Source: Strigamia acuminata (lineage: Eukaryota > Arthropoda > Chilopoda > Geophilomorpha > Linotaeniidae). Taken from it: 64,000 nucleotides of DNA. Location: contig OX442321.1 in the NCBI GenBank assembly GCA_949358305.1, positions 6,349,605 through 6,413,604 on the forward strand. The letters run 5' to 3'. A program made the translations under genes and the position numbers. Positions within the stretch are counted from its first letter, which is position 1; every line of letters starts with the position of its first letter. Of this stretch, positions 1 through 9,842 are shown piece by piece. The notes below the pieces were generated by a model that had not been told where the DNA came from, ran no database searches, and saw only the letters and a program-made list of their open reading frames with translations.

Positions 1-363
1 TACTCCTACCTCAAGTTTGTATTACTACTACTAGGAGAAGTAGTTTTCATTTTTCTTATGTTTTGTGATTGCTATTACCATTTAAGTTGATATGATTTTG
101 ATTATTTTTATAAAAAAAATGTTATTTCCATTTAGGAAATAAAGTTTTATGCACATATAAATGTAAAACTCATGTTTGTTATGTTTATTGGTTACTATGT
201 CTGGATAATAAACAATTTTGAAATTTTGGCAGTTGCCTAGGCATTACAATGTCTGTACATTATAATGCATTTCTGGTGTTTGGGTCTACATTTTTGGATC
301 ACTACACCAGTGTTACGGCTCGGCCAATGGGAGAAGGGCACCCTCTTGAGTCAAACAAGAGTA
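1..363. mobile_element. MITE, TACTC-terminal family, copy 1 (5' end outside window)
   Basis: The 3' part of a non-autonomous inverted-repeat element, lying in the intron before exon 10 of IR gene A. It ends with a cggctcggccaatggga block followed by CAAGAGTA and a TA dinucleotide. Three more copies (10874-11282, 11953-12344, 52727-53148) share the terminal TACTC..GAGTA, the subterminal ATTGG(C/T)(C/T)GAGCC block and a middle part with a gtagtttt stretch. The first bases here (tactactactaggagaagtagtttt) match the middle of copy 2, so the start of the element lies before the window. No coding capacity is visible. The TA target duplication fits the Tc1/mariner group, but the family is not identified. 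Confidence 0.7.
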
Positions 364-497
364 TAGATGTGAAGTCCTGTAGTTGATCGCCATAGATGAA
401 ACGAACCAACATCAATAGATCTCAACCAATCACAGCGTGTCATTAAAACAAAAATGTTTATGGCGGACTCGAACGTACCACTGTCTACTTTTAATAG

Positions 498-983
498 AAA
501 CCGCCATTTGAAAATAAGACGGTGGTAAAAGTTAATACCCGTACAGAAGCGATTGAACTAGTTTATCGCGGGAAATTTGCTATGATACAAATATTCAAAC
601 TCTTTGGAGCAAACTGTAGTTTTACTGTCGCACCCCGCTACGTCAGTAGAGACACAGTAGGATTGCTATATTCGAAGCAATTTGCATACGTGGATTATTT
701 CAATTGCAAGTAAACAATTTTTTGGCAACTTGATTTTCAAACTAAGGCACGTGTAGTTAACTCATGATTTTCATTTTCCAGAATTTTAATGCTGAAGCAA
801 TATGGAATTCTATCAGTTTTGAAAAAACGACACTTTCCTGAGAAGACAATCTGCTCGGAAAATCCATTCAATCCTATTGTGTTTGGTCAAATAATTGGAT
901 CGTTCATATTAATTCTAACTGGGATTCTGATATCTTTAATATTTGGATTAATGGAGCTGATTATTTATAAATTTATCCCTTAA
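498..983 (+). CDS. Ionotropic receptor gene A, last two exons (5' part outside window)
   Basis: Exons 498-709 and 782-983 (stop at 981-983) correspond to exons 10 and 11 of the neighbouring complete receptors. The first is ligand-binding half S2, starting KPPFENK and containing NCSFTVAPRYVS and FAYVDYFN. The second carries the tail segment (SENPFNPIVFGQIIG) and the fourth membrane helix, and ends YKFIP. The splice sites are TTTTAATAG/AAA, CAA/GTAAAC and TTTCCAG/AAT, with phase 2 between the exons as in every paralogue. The VDYFN ending puts it with the type-I bodies (B, D, F). IRs are glutamate-receptor-like cation channels of chemosensory dendrites in protostomes; the ligand is unknown. Upstream exons lie outside the window, so integrity cannot be judged. 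Confidence 0.85.
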
Positions 984-1049
984 GTATAGATACATGTATT
1001 CACACTAGTGTTCGTTCTGGAATTAACAGAAAAGAATCCAGAACTACGT

Positions 1050-1151
1050 AGTGGCCAAATAATTGGACCTGTCGTATTAATTCTGGTTGGAATTTTGATC
1101 TCTTTAGTTTTTGGACTAATCGAACTTCTTGTTTCTAAGTTTGTCATATAA
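1050..1151 (+). pseudogene. IR last-exon fragment (M4 helix)
   Basis: An isolated 34-codon stretch translates as SGQIIGPVVLILVG followed by ILISLVFGLIELL and ends SKFVI-stop. It closely matches the end of exon 11 of the intact IR genes, but no other exon lies around it. It sits 67 bases after the stop of gene A. The bases before it (gaattaacagaaaagaatcc) resemble the intergenic sequence near 4430, so it looks like a leftover of a tandem copy whose body was deleted by unequal exchange. It is not a functional gene. Confidence 0.85.
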
Positions 1152-1432
1152 AGTATTTGTCAGATGTAATGTTTCACTGCTGATCGTAAAAGTAAGTTAT
1201 TGTTCAGTTAGGTCAGCTATTATTTAACTTTTGATAAATGTAACTTTCACCTAAGGCTATCACAGATTTTTTTCACACAGTTCAAACAATTTACAATTTC
1301 CAAAAATGATGTAGTTCACCAAATTTGCTATTTCCTATAATACTTGGTCTACTCTCACATAAACAATTCGTAAACATAGCATCGATTTATTTATTTATTT
1401 ATTTTTATTTTCTGCTCAAATATTGCAAGTTT

Positions 1433-1607
1433 TAGTATCGGAAGTTATAATGTGCTTAAAGCAGGCGTGTAAATTTATCGTCGTAAAAATAAAACTATAA
1501 TTATCAGATAAAATTGATTTTGTACTGTATATGGCATTAACATCAACACTCCTGGTGCTTGCACATCAAAAACAACTTAATCTTGCAATTTCAGCTAATT
1601 GTTGAAA
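1433..1607 (+). promoter_or_regulatory. IR type-1 upstream module of gene B
   Basis: This block directly precedes the gene B start. It recurs before genes E (13070-13255), F (16930-17117) and G (47466-47694), and as isolated copies at 22190-22304, 43330-43433 and 46075-46290. Shared pieces in order are TTTTAGTATCGGAAGTT, GGCGTGTAAATTTATCGTCG, AAAATAAAACT and GCATTAACATCAACACTCC, followed by TGGTGCTTGCACATC and, just before the ATG, TTGCAATTTCAGCTAATTGT. Position and conservation make a core promoter plus 5' leader likely. The transcription start cannot be placed from sequence alone. The rest of the stretch between the exon-11 fragment and this block shows nothing recognisable. Confidence 0.55.
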
Positions 1608-3837
1608 ATGTATATTCTTATACTCATCACTATGACACTCAATACATGTAAGTTAAGTAATCTGAATGTAAAATAAAATTTTATAACCAAAATGCTGGAA
1701 TTTTCATTCAAGTGAGTTGTAAAGGTAGAAAAGCAACAAGTTCGCAATTCAACAGAATTGGCTGTCCTCATGTGACTTTACTTTCAACTCAAGGTACTTT
1801 ACAATTCAAATTTTTATTTAATTCAAATTTATTAATGTTTCACATTGTTTTACAGAAAATGTTGTGAAACTTGGCGCCAAGGTAAGCCATTATTGACAAA
1901 GAAATAAACTTGACTACCGATACTTACTGTAAATGCCGTCGAGCTAAAGAAGGCTTTCAGTATATCAGTGGTCATCAATAATTCAATATGATATTTTTAT
2001 ATTACAGACCAAATTCCAATATTTAGGGCACAAATGGATTAATATTGATGTCGCTAGTGTTCAAAAAGAAAACTCTCTTTTCCAATTAAGTTGTGACAAT
2101 CAGTCTGTAAGTTGAATAAAATAATTAATTTCCCAAGTGTTTACTTTTTCAACTAACAGGTTACAAATAATCGAGAAATTCCTATCAATATCCAGAATTT
2201 TCAAAGGCCCATAAGGATATCTGTTGTCCCTGTATGTAATGATTCCAGTTAACTAATAAAAAAGAAAATTTTTAATTTTTAATTAAAAATTTAAAGTTTC
2301 CACCAGATATAACATTAATAGAAACAAATAAAACATTGACAGTAGGAGGATATTTTGGCCAAATATTCAACATTTTTAAAACAAACTTTAATATAAGGTA
2401 AAAACAGAAGCTATTGCACATAGGACAGCATAATAAATTTTATTGGAAACAACAAAAATAGTGGTTTAAATCTACACTGCATCTGTTCTGCTTTTCTCTC
2501 ACTTGTTTCATAAGTTGAATGAATGTTTTAATATTTATTAGCTTCATAGTGAATCGATGCGAAGATGGTCAATTTGGAGTATTAATCAACGGAAGCTGGA
2601 CAGGATCAATGGGTGACCTTACACAAGGGGTAGGAATTTCATATTAATCTAGCTGAATTAAAATAGAGGCAATTGTTGTTATTTCTAATTAGAAAGCTGA
2701 CATTGCGGCTTTAGTTGTGAGCAGACAGAGAAGTGCCTACATAAAGTACTCGTCGGAATTTATTCCATTCAAAGTAGATCTTATGTACAGGAAATTAAAT
2801 CAACACGCATGGAATTATGGTTTCTATTTGCAACCATGTAGTGTTGAATTGTTGCTGTGCATATTTGCAATCAGCTTGACAGTTATCTTAGTCAATGTTT
2901 GTGCAAATCACGTTTCAACAAAAAGAAATATCGCTAATTGGGTCCAAACTTTCATTAACAAACTGCTGCTTTGTTGGCCAATTGTGTTACAAGGTATAAA
3001 TGCGCATAAATTTACAATTAATCATAACTGAAATGTTTTCTTCAAATTCATTTAGGCAACTTGACTAATTTCTCACTGAAGTCTATGAAACTTTTATTCG
3101 TAATCTACATCTTATTTTCAATGTTGCTATGGATTAGTTACACTTCAGTTTTAACTTCTTTTCTTGCAACAGCCGATACTAAAATTCCTTTTAATTCACT
3201 TCAAGACATGCTAGAAAACACAGATTACTTGCCCCTAGTTAGAACCGGTAGCTACATAATAGAAATTTTTCAGGTATCGTGATGTAACATTCTTTATTTC
3301 TTTAATTGGTTCAATAGTTAATTACTTACAGAAGCCTCCATACCAGACTAAGAGAGTTTTACAAGTCAGGACTGTAATTGATGCGATTGAATCGGTCTAT
3401 AGTGAAAAATGTGCATTTCTATATCCATTCCGAATCATTCAACAGTACATTGGTAAAAATTGCAGTTTTACTACTGCACCGTATTACGTCAGCTCAGAAG
3501 AATATTCACTAGCGTATTCAAAACAATTTGACCATGTGGATTATTTCAATTACAAGTAAACAATTACAGTAATTGCATTGCAACTTTCAAATTGAGATCA
3601 TAATCATTAGTTAACCCATCTTTTCGTGTATCCAGAAGTTTATTACTAAAGCAATCTGGAATCATGTCAGTCGAGTATAAACGGATCGCTCCAGAAATGA
3701 CAAGCTGTTTAGAGAATGCATTCAATCCTATTTCGTTTGGCCAAATAATTGGACCGGTCGTATTAATTGTGGCTGGAATTTCCATCTCTTTTATTTCTGG
3801 AGTAATCGAACTACTTGTTTATAAATTTAATCGTTAA
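1608..3837 (+). CDS. Ionotropic receptor gene B (type-1 head, type-I body), complete
   Basis: Exons: 1608-1647, 1713-1793, 1856-1881, 2008-2106, 2160-2231, 2297-2397, 2542-2629, 2693-2993, 3056-3273, 3332-3555, 3636-3837. All junctions are GT-AG and in phase, giving 483 residues. Residues 1-13 (MYILILITMTLNT) look like a signal peptide. S1 (about 110-205) has GGYFGQIF, DGQFGVLINGSWTG and a conserved arginine in RQRSAYIKYSS, aligned with the agonist-binding Arg of glutamate receptors. M1 is about 220-240; a CWPIV pore segment follows; M3 (about 277-308) contains ISYTSVLTSFLA; S2 follows, then M4 (about 451-481). A large amino-terminal domain is absent, as in divergent IRs. Known role of the family: ligand-gated cation channel in chemosensory neurons. 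Ligand and co-receptor are unknown. Confidence 0.9.
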
Positions 3838-4914
3838 GTATTGCTAGATACAGAAGATACAAAAGTATGTCAACACAGTTTCAACAACTAACAATTTCAA
3901 TTACATTTTTAAAACTATTTAAACAATGAGAAACTGAGTTTTATATCACATTTCTTTTTTCCTGAAAATGTATACACATTTAAATTGAATATACATTAAT
4001 CATTACTTGAGGACAGTGTTGTTTAACTGATGTTTCTGAAAAAGTTTATTTTTTTTCGCTTTTTCTCTTTGTGTTTAGTTTTTGACAATCCGAGTTTTTG
4101 TTCTCCAGACATTCATTTTTCATCAATTAGTATAAAAGTATACAAAACTAATTAATGTAAAATGCATATTTTCGAAATAAATTTCCACTATTTTAGCTGT
4201 TCAAGTACCAGTCTTAATCGTATCATTATCGTTTTTTATTTTGGGTCTCACATTTGAAAGAAATTAGCAGTTCAATAGCTTCTTATTCGTGGATTAATTT
4301 GTGAAGCCACATTGAAAATCAGTCAGAAAGTGTATATTTCTTTCACAAAATAATAAAAATAATCATAAGCAAGTAACAGCAAGAAATATTTTGGAGTGAC
4401 ATCCATTCGAGTGTTTACACTGGTGTGAACAGAAAAGAATCAAGAACGAAGTAGTCAATTTAACTTGCACTGCGTAGCCAAATGTTCCTTAAATTTTAAA
4501 ATCATTTAAGCTTTCTTCGAAACTTGTTTTCTGGACACAAGCGAGTATCCTATATTATATTGGAAAACCAGAAGCAATTTATTTTCCCCTGAAACCATGG
4601 ATGAAACCATGAATTAAACCTTAATTATCTTTTACCAGCACAAAAGATAAAAGATCAATTTGCTAAAGCAATTAAGATTAAACATTTATGAATCTATTCA
4701 TTGTCAAAGATCAATTTTCTTTTCTTTGCTAACTACTTTCGCACGGGCTCAGACGTTGTTCAAACGTTCTACGCAGTTAAATTTCTAGTTCCTTTCCACG
4801 CAGTACCACCTAAGTGATTTTTAGGAGCGAAGCTGCTTTAATATCTTACTCATATTTTGAATATTTGCACGAACCTTCCGCAACTACAGAACAGAAACGG
4901 TAAAGGTCTCCGTA
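3838..4914 (+). promoter_or_regulatory. Intergenic region with type-2 IR upstream block
   Basis: From 3838 to about 4430 nothing coding is recognised. From about 4470 to the gene C ATG the sequence matches the blocks before genes D (9400-9842) and H (53470-54158). Shared pieces are GTAGCCAAATGTT, AAAATCATTTAAG, CTTGTTTTCTGGACACAAGC, TTTACCAGCACAAA, CTACGCAGTTAA, GAGCGAAGCTGCTTTAATAT and a CGGTAAAGGTCTCCGTA-type leader at the start codon. This block differs from the type-1 module, so the array uses two upstream types. Promoter function is inferred from conservation and position only. Confidence 0.45.
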
Positions 4915-7520
4915 ATGGATTTTCTCGTACTCGTAATCACATCGTTCCAAATAAGTAGGTTAAAAAAATTAAATAAAAAATAAAAAGTAAATGATTATTA
5001 AAAAATCTGAAATTTATGGATATTTATAGTATGTTGCTTCGGTGACAAGATTCGATATTTTCAACTCAACACAACTGAATGTTCTAGAGTGACTTTAATT
5101 TCAAATAAGGGTAAAGAAATAAAAGGTCTTTAAAATTCTAATTTTAAAAACATTTTAATCTTTGTTGCAGACAGTTTTTCTGAAACAATTTCCGAGGTAG
5201 GATATTAATCCATATACGCAGTTTTAGCCTGCTGCATTTTTCTCTACATCTCTCTCTACTACACATTAGTTTTGTTTAGCAGACAGAATTATATTTCTTA
5301 GAATATAGATAAATAAGAATAATCTCAGTTTTATATATTGCAGGCTAAATTTCAATATTTAGGACACGATTGGCTGAGAATTGATGATGCTAATGTTCGC
5401 GAAAAAAATTCTCTTTTCCAATTACGCTGTGACATTCAGTCTGTGGAGTATGTGTAATTATTAGTTTTTCGTAGAACTACTAATACGTCGTCCTTCTCAC
5501 TAGGCAGCAAAACAGACGATGTCAAGATGCGGCTGTATGGGACCTAATTTAATATTGTAGTGGCTCTTTAACAACTGGGAAATTTTGTAAATTGTAACTT
5601 TTGGCTCTTCCGTCTCAAAACGTTGCCGACCCCTGACGTAGGGAACTGAAATAACAAACAGACAACAAAGAAACAATACGCCCTCTGTTAATTTACAATA
5701 CAATGCAATAAAACAACAACAAAACCACAATAACAACTCATACAAACTCATTTAAATAAACAAACAAAACATTCCTTTATCTCACTCCGGATGCAAATTT
5801 ACATTGCAACTCAGTAGGGACTGTGCCCCCCTTTGCAATTATATTTATAATTTGTTTATTTATAGAATGAAATAAATTAATTAGAATCTTTTCAGTGCCA
5901 AACAAAGCCAACATTTGCAAAAGCCTGTACGGATAACAGCATTTCATGTATTTGTAAATTCAAGTAAATTTTTTATCCAATAGATTAATTTTAAATTAAT
6001 GTGAACAGTTTCCACCAGCTATGACATTAAACAAGTCGCTAACAATAGGAGGATATTTTGGCCAACTGTTCGACGTTTTTAACTCAAAATTTAATGTAAG
6101 GTAAAATATCGATGAATCAAAGGTCTCAATAAATGGAGATAATAATGCATAAAATGCCAAAATGCATAGTAAAAAATCAATATCCTTCATTTAATAGCTT
6201 TGTAATAAATAAATGTGAAGATGGTCAATTTGGAGCAATAAAGAATGGAACCTGGACAGGATTGATAGGCGAACTAACAAAAGGGGTAAGAATTTCATAT
6301 AAATTTAACATAATTAAATTTAAACTTACTGTTTAATGTTGTCATGTTTAATGTTTCTTACTAGAAAGCTGATATTGCGCCTGCCTTACTTTTGACCAAA
6401 CAGAGAGTTGGCCACGTAAAGTTTTCATCACAATTGTATCCATTCCAAATAGAACTAATGTTCAGAAAATTAAATACACGCGCCTGGAATTACACTTTCT
6501 ATTTGCAGACGTGTAGTGTTGAAATGTGGCTGTGTATATTTGCAATCAGTCTGACCGTTATTCTAGTCAAAGTTTTAGCAGAAATTCTTTCAACAAGAAC
6601 AAATCTAATGAGTTGTTTCCCGAATTTCATCAACGAGTTGCATCTTTGGTGGCCAATTGTGTTAGTCGGTATATACGTGGCAATTAACTTAGGATAATGT
6701 ATATAAATTAAAATGTTTCACTTTAATTTCATATAGCCAATACAAATAGTTTCTTACTGAAGTCTATGAAACCTTTTCTTTTAATCTACATCGGTTATTC
6801 AATGTTGATATGGATTAGTTACAATTCTGTGTTAACTTCTTTCCTTGCAACAACCGACGAAAAAATTCCTTTTACTTCGCTTGAAGATATGCTCGACAAC
6901 ACAGATTATTTGCCTCTGATTTTGAAGGGTACCTATTTCGAAGAAATTTTTAAGGTATAAGTATTATGATGCACCATTCGTAGGTTTCAAAGTTTGTAGA
7001 ACACTATATTTTAATAGAATCCACCCTACAAAAATAAGAACGTCATAAGGGTTAAAACAATGACAGATGGGCTTAACCAAGTTTATAGCGGAAAAGTTTC
7101 AATAATAGAATCACTCCTAAATCTTCAATATTATGTTGGTAGCAATTGCAGTTTTGCTATTGCACCGCGTTATATCAGCAGAAAATCTATATCAGTAGTA
7201 TATTCAAACCAGTTTGCTCATGTGGAATATTTCAATTCCAAGTAAATATTTTTTTGCGTACAGACCTAAAACTAAGATTACAAGAAGGAAACAGTCATAT
7301 CATGCTTCTCTTACACAGAATTTTATTGCTAAAGCAATCCGGAATTTTGTCAGTACTGCATAAACGTTCCTTTCTTAAGGCAACAAGCTGTTCAGAAAAT
7401 CCATTCAATCCTATTGCGATTGGCCAAATAATTGGACCAGCCCTATTAATTCTGGCTGGGATTTTGATATCTTTAGTATTGGGACTAATCGAATTACTTG
7501 TTTATAAATTTATCGAGTAA
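4915..7520 (+). CDS. Ionotropic receptor gene C (type-2 head, type-II body), complete
   Basis: Exons: 4915-4954, 5030-5110, 5171-5196, 5344-5453, 5896-5947, 6009-6100, 6198-6285, 6365-6668, 6737-6954, 7018-7241, 7319-7520; 478 residues with all phases consistent. The signal peptide is MDFLVLVITSFQ. The exon 4/5 junction is type II: exon 4 ends in SVEY plus GT in phase 2, and exon 5 is a short 52-nt AKQSQHLQKPVRI exon. S1 contains GGYFGQLF, DGQFGAIKNGTWTG and a conserved Arg in TKQRVGHVKFSS; M1 lies around LCIFAISLTVILVKV; M3 contains ISYNSVLTSFLA; S2 has NCSFAIAPRYIS and HVEYFN; M4 ends YKFIE. Membrane channel of the IR family, presumably chemosensory; ligand unknown. Its stop codon overlaps the insertion point of the following MITE. 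Confidence 0.9.
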
Positions 7521-7935
7521 AGCTAGGTTCACACTTGTGTTCACACTAGGGGCGACACAACGCAAGGAAAAATTAGTCAAATGCAACACTGTAGGGCATG
7601 TGTGAACAGAGCTGAAACAATTGATGTTGCGTCTGGCCAATCAGATGGTTTTAATGAAACCTGGAATTGGATCTAGTTCTAGAAATCATTCCAGAATCAG
7701 AAAATGGCGGCCTGTTTGCATGTAGCAAAGTCTCGCCAACCGGACGTGAATCGACAAGAGTTGGAGTCGATCGTGATTGGTTGGTCGCAAGACCTTTCCT
7801 CGTGTTGCGTCGGTTACTTCAACTTGTAGTTGAAGCAGGAATTGGCGTCAACGTCAAGAATTTTTGGACGCAAGCAGCTTTTGCGTTGCGTCAGTTTTCT
7901 TGCATCTAATGTGAACACAAGTGTGAACCTAGCTT
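7520..7935. mobile_element. MITE with GTTCACACTTGTG inverted repeats
   Basis: Ends AAGCTAGGTTCACACTTGTG and CACAAGTGTGAACCTAGCTT are inverted repeats of about 28 bases. TA flanks both sides (7518-7519, 7936-7937), consistent with a TA target duplication. The interior has a CAACGCAAG type motif near the left end and its inverse (GCGTTGCGTCAG) near the right end. An 80-codon open frame inside has no recognisable domain. The element begins at the third base of the gene C stop codon: TA of the target plus A of the element makes TAA. Confidence 0.75.
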
Positions 7936-7940
7936 TAGGT

Positions 7941-8567
7941 TAAAATAAATCTGCACATTTTAAAAATAAATCTGCACATTTTCAAAATAAATCTGCATAT
8001 TTTAAAAATAAATCTGCACATTTTAAAAATAAATCTGCACATTTTCAAAATAAATCTGCACATTTTCAAAATAAATCTGCACATTTTCAAAATAAATCTG
8101 CACATTTTCAAAATAAATCTGCACATTTTCAAAATAAATCTGCACATTTTAAAAATAAATCTGCACATTTTAAAAATAAATCTGCACATTTTAAAAATAA
8201 ATCTGCACATTTTAAAAATAAATCTGCACATTTTAAAAATAAATCTGCACATTTTAAAAATAAATCTGCACATTTTAAAAATAAATCTGCACATTTTCAA
8301 AATAAATCTGCATAATTTAAAAATAAATCTGCACATTTTAAAAATAAATCTACACATTTTTAAAATAAATCTGCACATTTATAAAATAAATCTGCACATT
8401 TTAAAAATAAATCTGCACATTTTAAAAATAAATCTGCACATTTTAAAAATAAATCTGCACATTTTAAAAATAAATCTGCACATTTTAAAAATAAATCTGC
8501 ACATTTTAAAAATAAATCTGCACATTTTAAAAATAAATCTGCACATTTTAAAAATAAATCTGCACAA
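7941..8567. repeat. 21-bp minisatellite, about 30 units
   Basis: Tandem units of AAATAAATCTGCACATTTT plus two bases (21 bp), with few variants, mainly TTTA/TTTC before the A run. Because 21 is a multiple of three and the unit has no stop in one - strand frame, it reads as repeated MCRFIFK or MCRFILK heptads over 147 and 64 codons. This is a by-product of the unit rather than a gene. The same unit forms arrays at 16436-16671 and 51286-51513, each just after a type-II IR gene. Confidence 0.95.
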
Positions 8568-9842
8568 ATTCACCTAACAACCTTGCTTTTATCACTATCT
8601 CTACTTTCATCCATTACTTTTGACAAATGATTACATATCACGAGTCCCGAATGAAGCAAAAAAAAACATATCAAATATACCAATTTATCAATAATTTCCC
8701 TTGTGTGTATTAATTCGGGACACCAATTTAATAGAAATAAAAGATTTCTGCCAGACAGCTATTATAAATGTCCACGATGACACTACTGCATTGAATTAGC
8801 ACCGTTTGGAACACTTTACACACTACAGTAATATGGAATAAACATAAACTTCTCCTAATTAGATATTGAATTAAAATCTGAATTGTCTGAATAATCATTC
8901 TTCTCACTTGAATAAAAATTCACTGTTTCAAATGTAACCACGCGTGCTAGTCACTTCTTTGCAGCATGCTGTAATGGCTCACACCCGACGTGGTCATTCA
9001 ATTGCAGGTAAATTCAAAAGTTCAATTCATGTCTGAATTAGTCTAAGAGTAAGTGGAAGTGGTACTTACATTTACGTAGATCGCTTGATGCAATTTAAGG
9101 TAACCTTTCCGTGGCTCAAACTGTAATAACCATGCCGCCATTATTTATTCTTCAATGCGCTTCTAGCGCTTGTAGTGGTGAAATTGTGAACCAATCATGA
9201 ACAACTACGGTACTCCGTTAGATCCCTAGTCTCTAGCAAAGACATACCTCCACTTCCTCCAACCTTAGAATCTGAATAAGAAAGTATAAAAGAATGCACA
9301 GTTTGAGAAACGATATTCCAGAACAATAAATATATATTCTTAGGATTGTGTTTTTTTTCTGCGTAATTGTAAATATCTGCGTCTTAGATTTTTTTCTCTT
9401 GGACTGTGTAGCCAAATGTTTCTTAAATTTTCAAAATCATTTAAGCTTTCTTGGTAAACTTGTTTTCTGGACACAAGCCAGTACCGTATATTGGAAAACC
9501 AGCAGCAATTTAATTTCTACTGAAACCATGAATTAAACTTTAATTATCTTTTACCAGCACAAAAGAGAAAAGATCAATTTGCAAAAGCAAGATTAAACAT
9601 TCATGCATCTATTCATTGTCAAAGATCAATTTTCTTTTCTCTGCTAACTATTCTAGCAAAAGCTCAGACGTTGTTCAAACGTTCTACGCAGTTAATTGCT
9701 AGTTCCTTTCCATGCAAAACCACCTGAGTGATTTTTAGAAGCGAAGCTGCTTTAATATCTTACTCATATTTTGAATATTTGCACAAACTATTGAATTAAC
9801 ACCTTCCGCAACTACAAAAAAGAAACGGTTAAGGTCTCCGTA
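8568..9842 (+). promoter_or_regulatory. Upstream region of IR gene D (type-2 block)
   Basis: No coding exon is seen. The stretch 9060-9842 is repeated before gene H (52700-54158) and partly at 26375-26540. Shared pieces are GGTACTTACATTTACGTA, GATCGCTTGATGCAATTTAA, GTGGCTCAAACTGTA, CATGCCGCCATTATTTATTC, AGTTTGAGAAACG, then the same block as before gene C up to the GTCTCCGTA leader. The site ACGTAGATCG near 9080 is the empty counterpart of the MITE insertion at 52727. Part of 8568-8760 (TTTGACAAATGATTACAT, TCCCGAATGAAGCAAA) is also found after the minisatellite at 51530-51610. Promoter role inferred. Confidence 0.4.

Noticed and set aside
1085-1120. Integrase catalytic spacing of 34 residues in pol of the 14-kb element (residue numbers) as an anomaly
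   Set aside because: The same PYHxxxNxTER arrangement is familiar from a subgroup of Gypsy elements, so it is not unusual.
7667-7909. 80-codon open frame inside a MITE
   Set aside because: Non-autonomous element interior, no transposase motif.
7941-8567. Regular repeat array that could be taken for a CRISPR
   Set aside because: There are no unique spacers between units, the host is eukaryotic and no cas genes are near; it is a minisatellite.
7935-8573. Two long open frames on the - strand made of MCRFIFK heptads
   Set aside because: They are the product of a 21-bp tandem repeat with no stop in one frame; variants do not respect codons, and no promoter or domain is visible.
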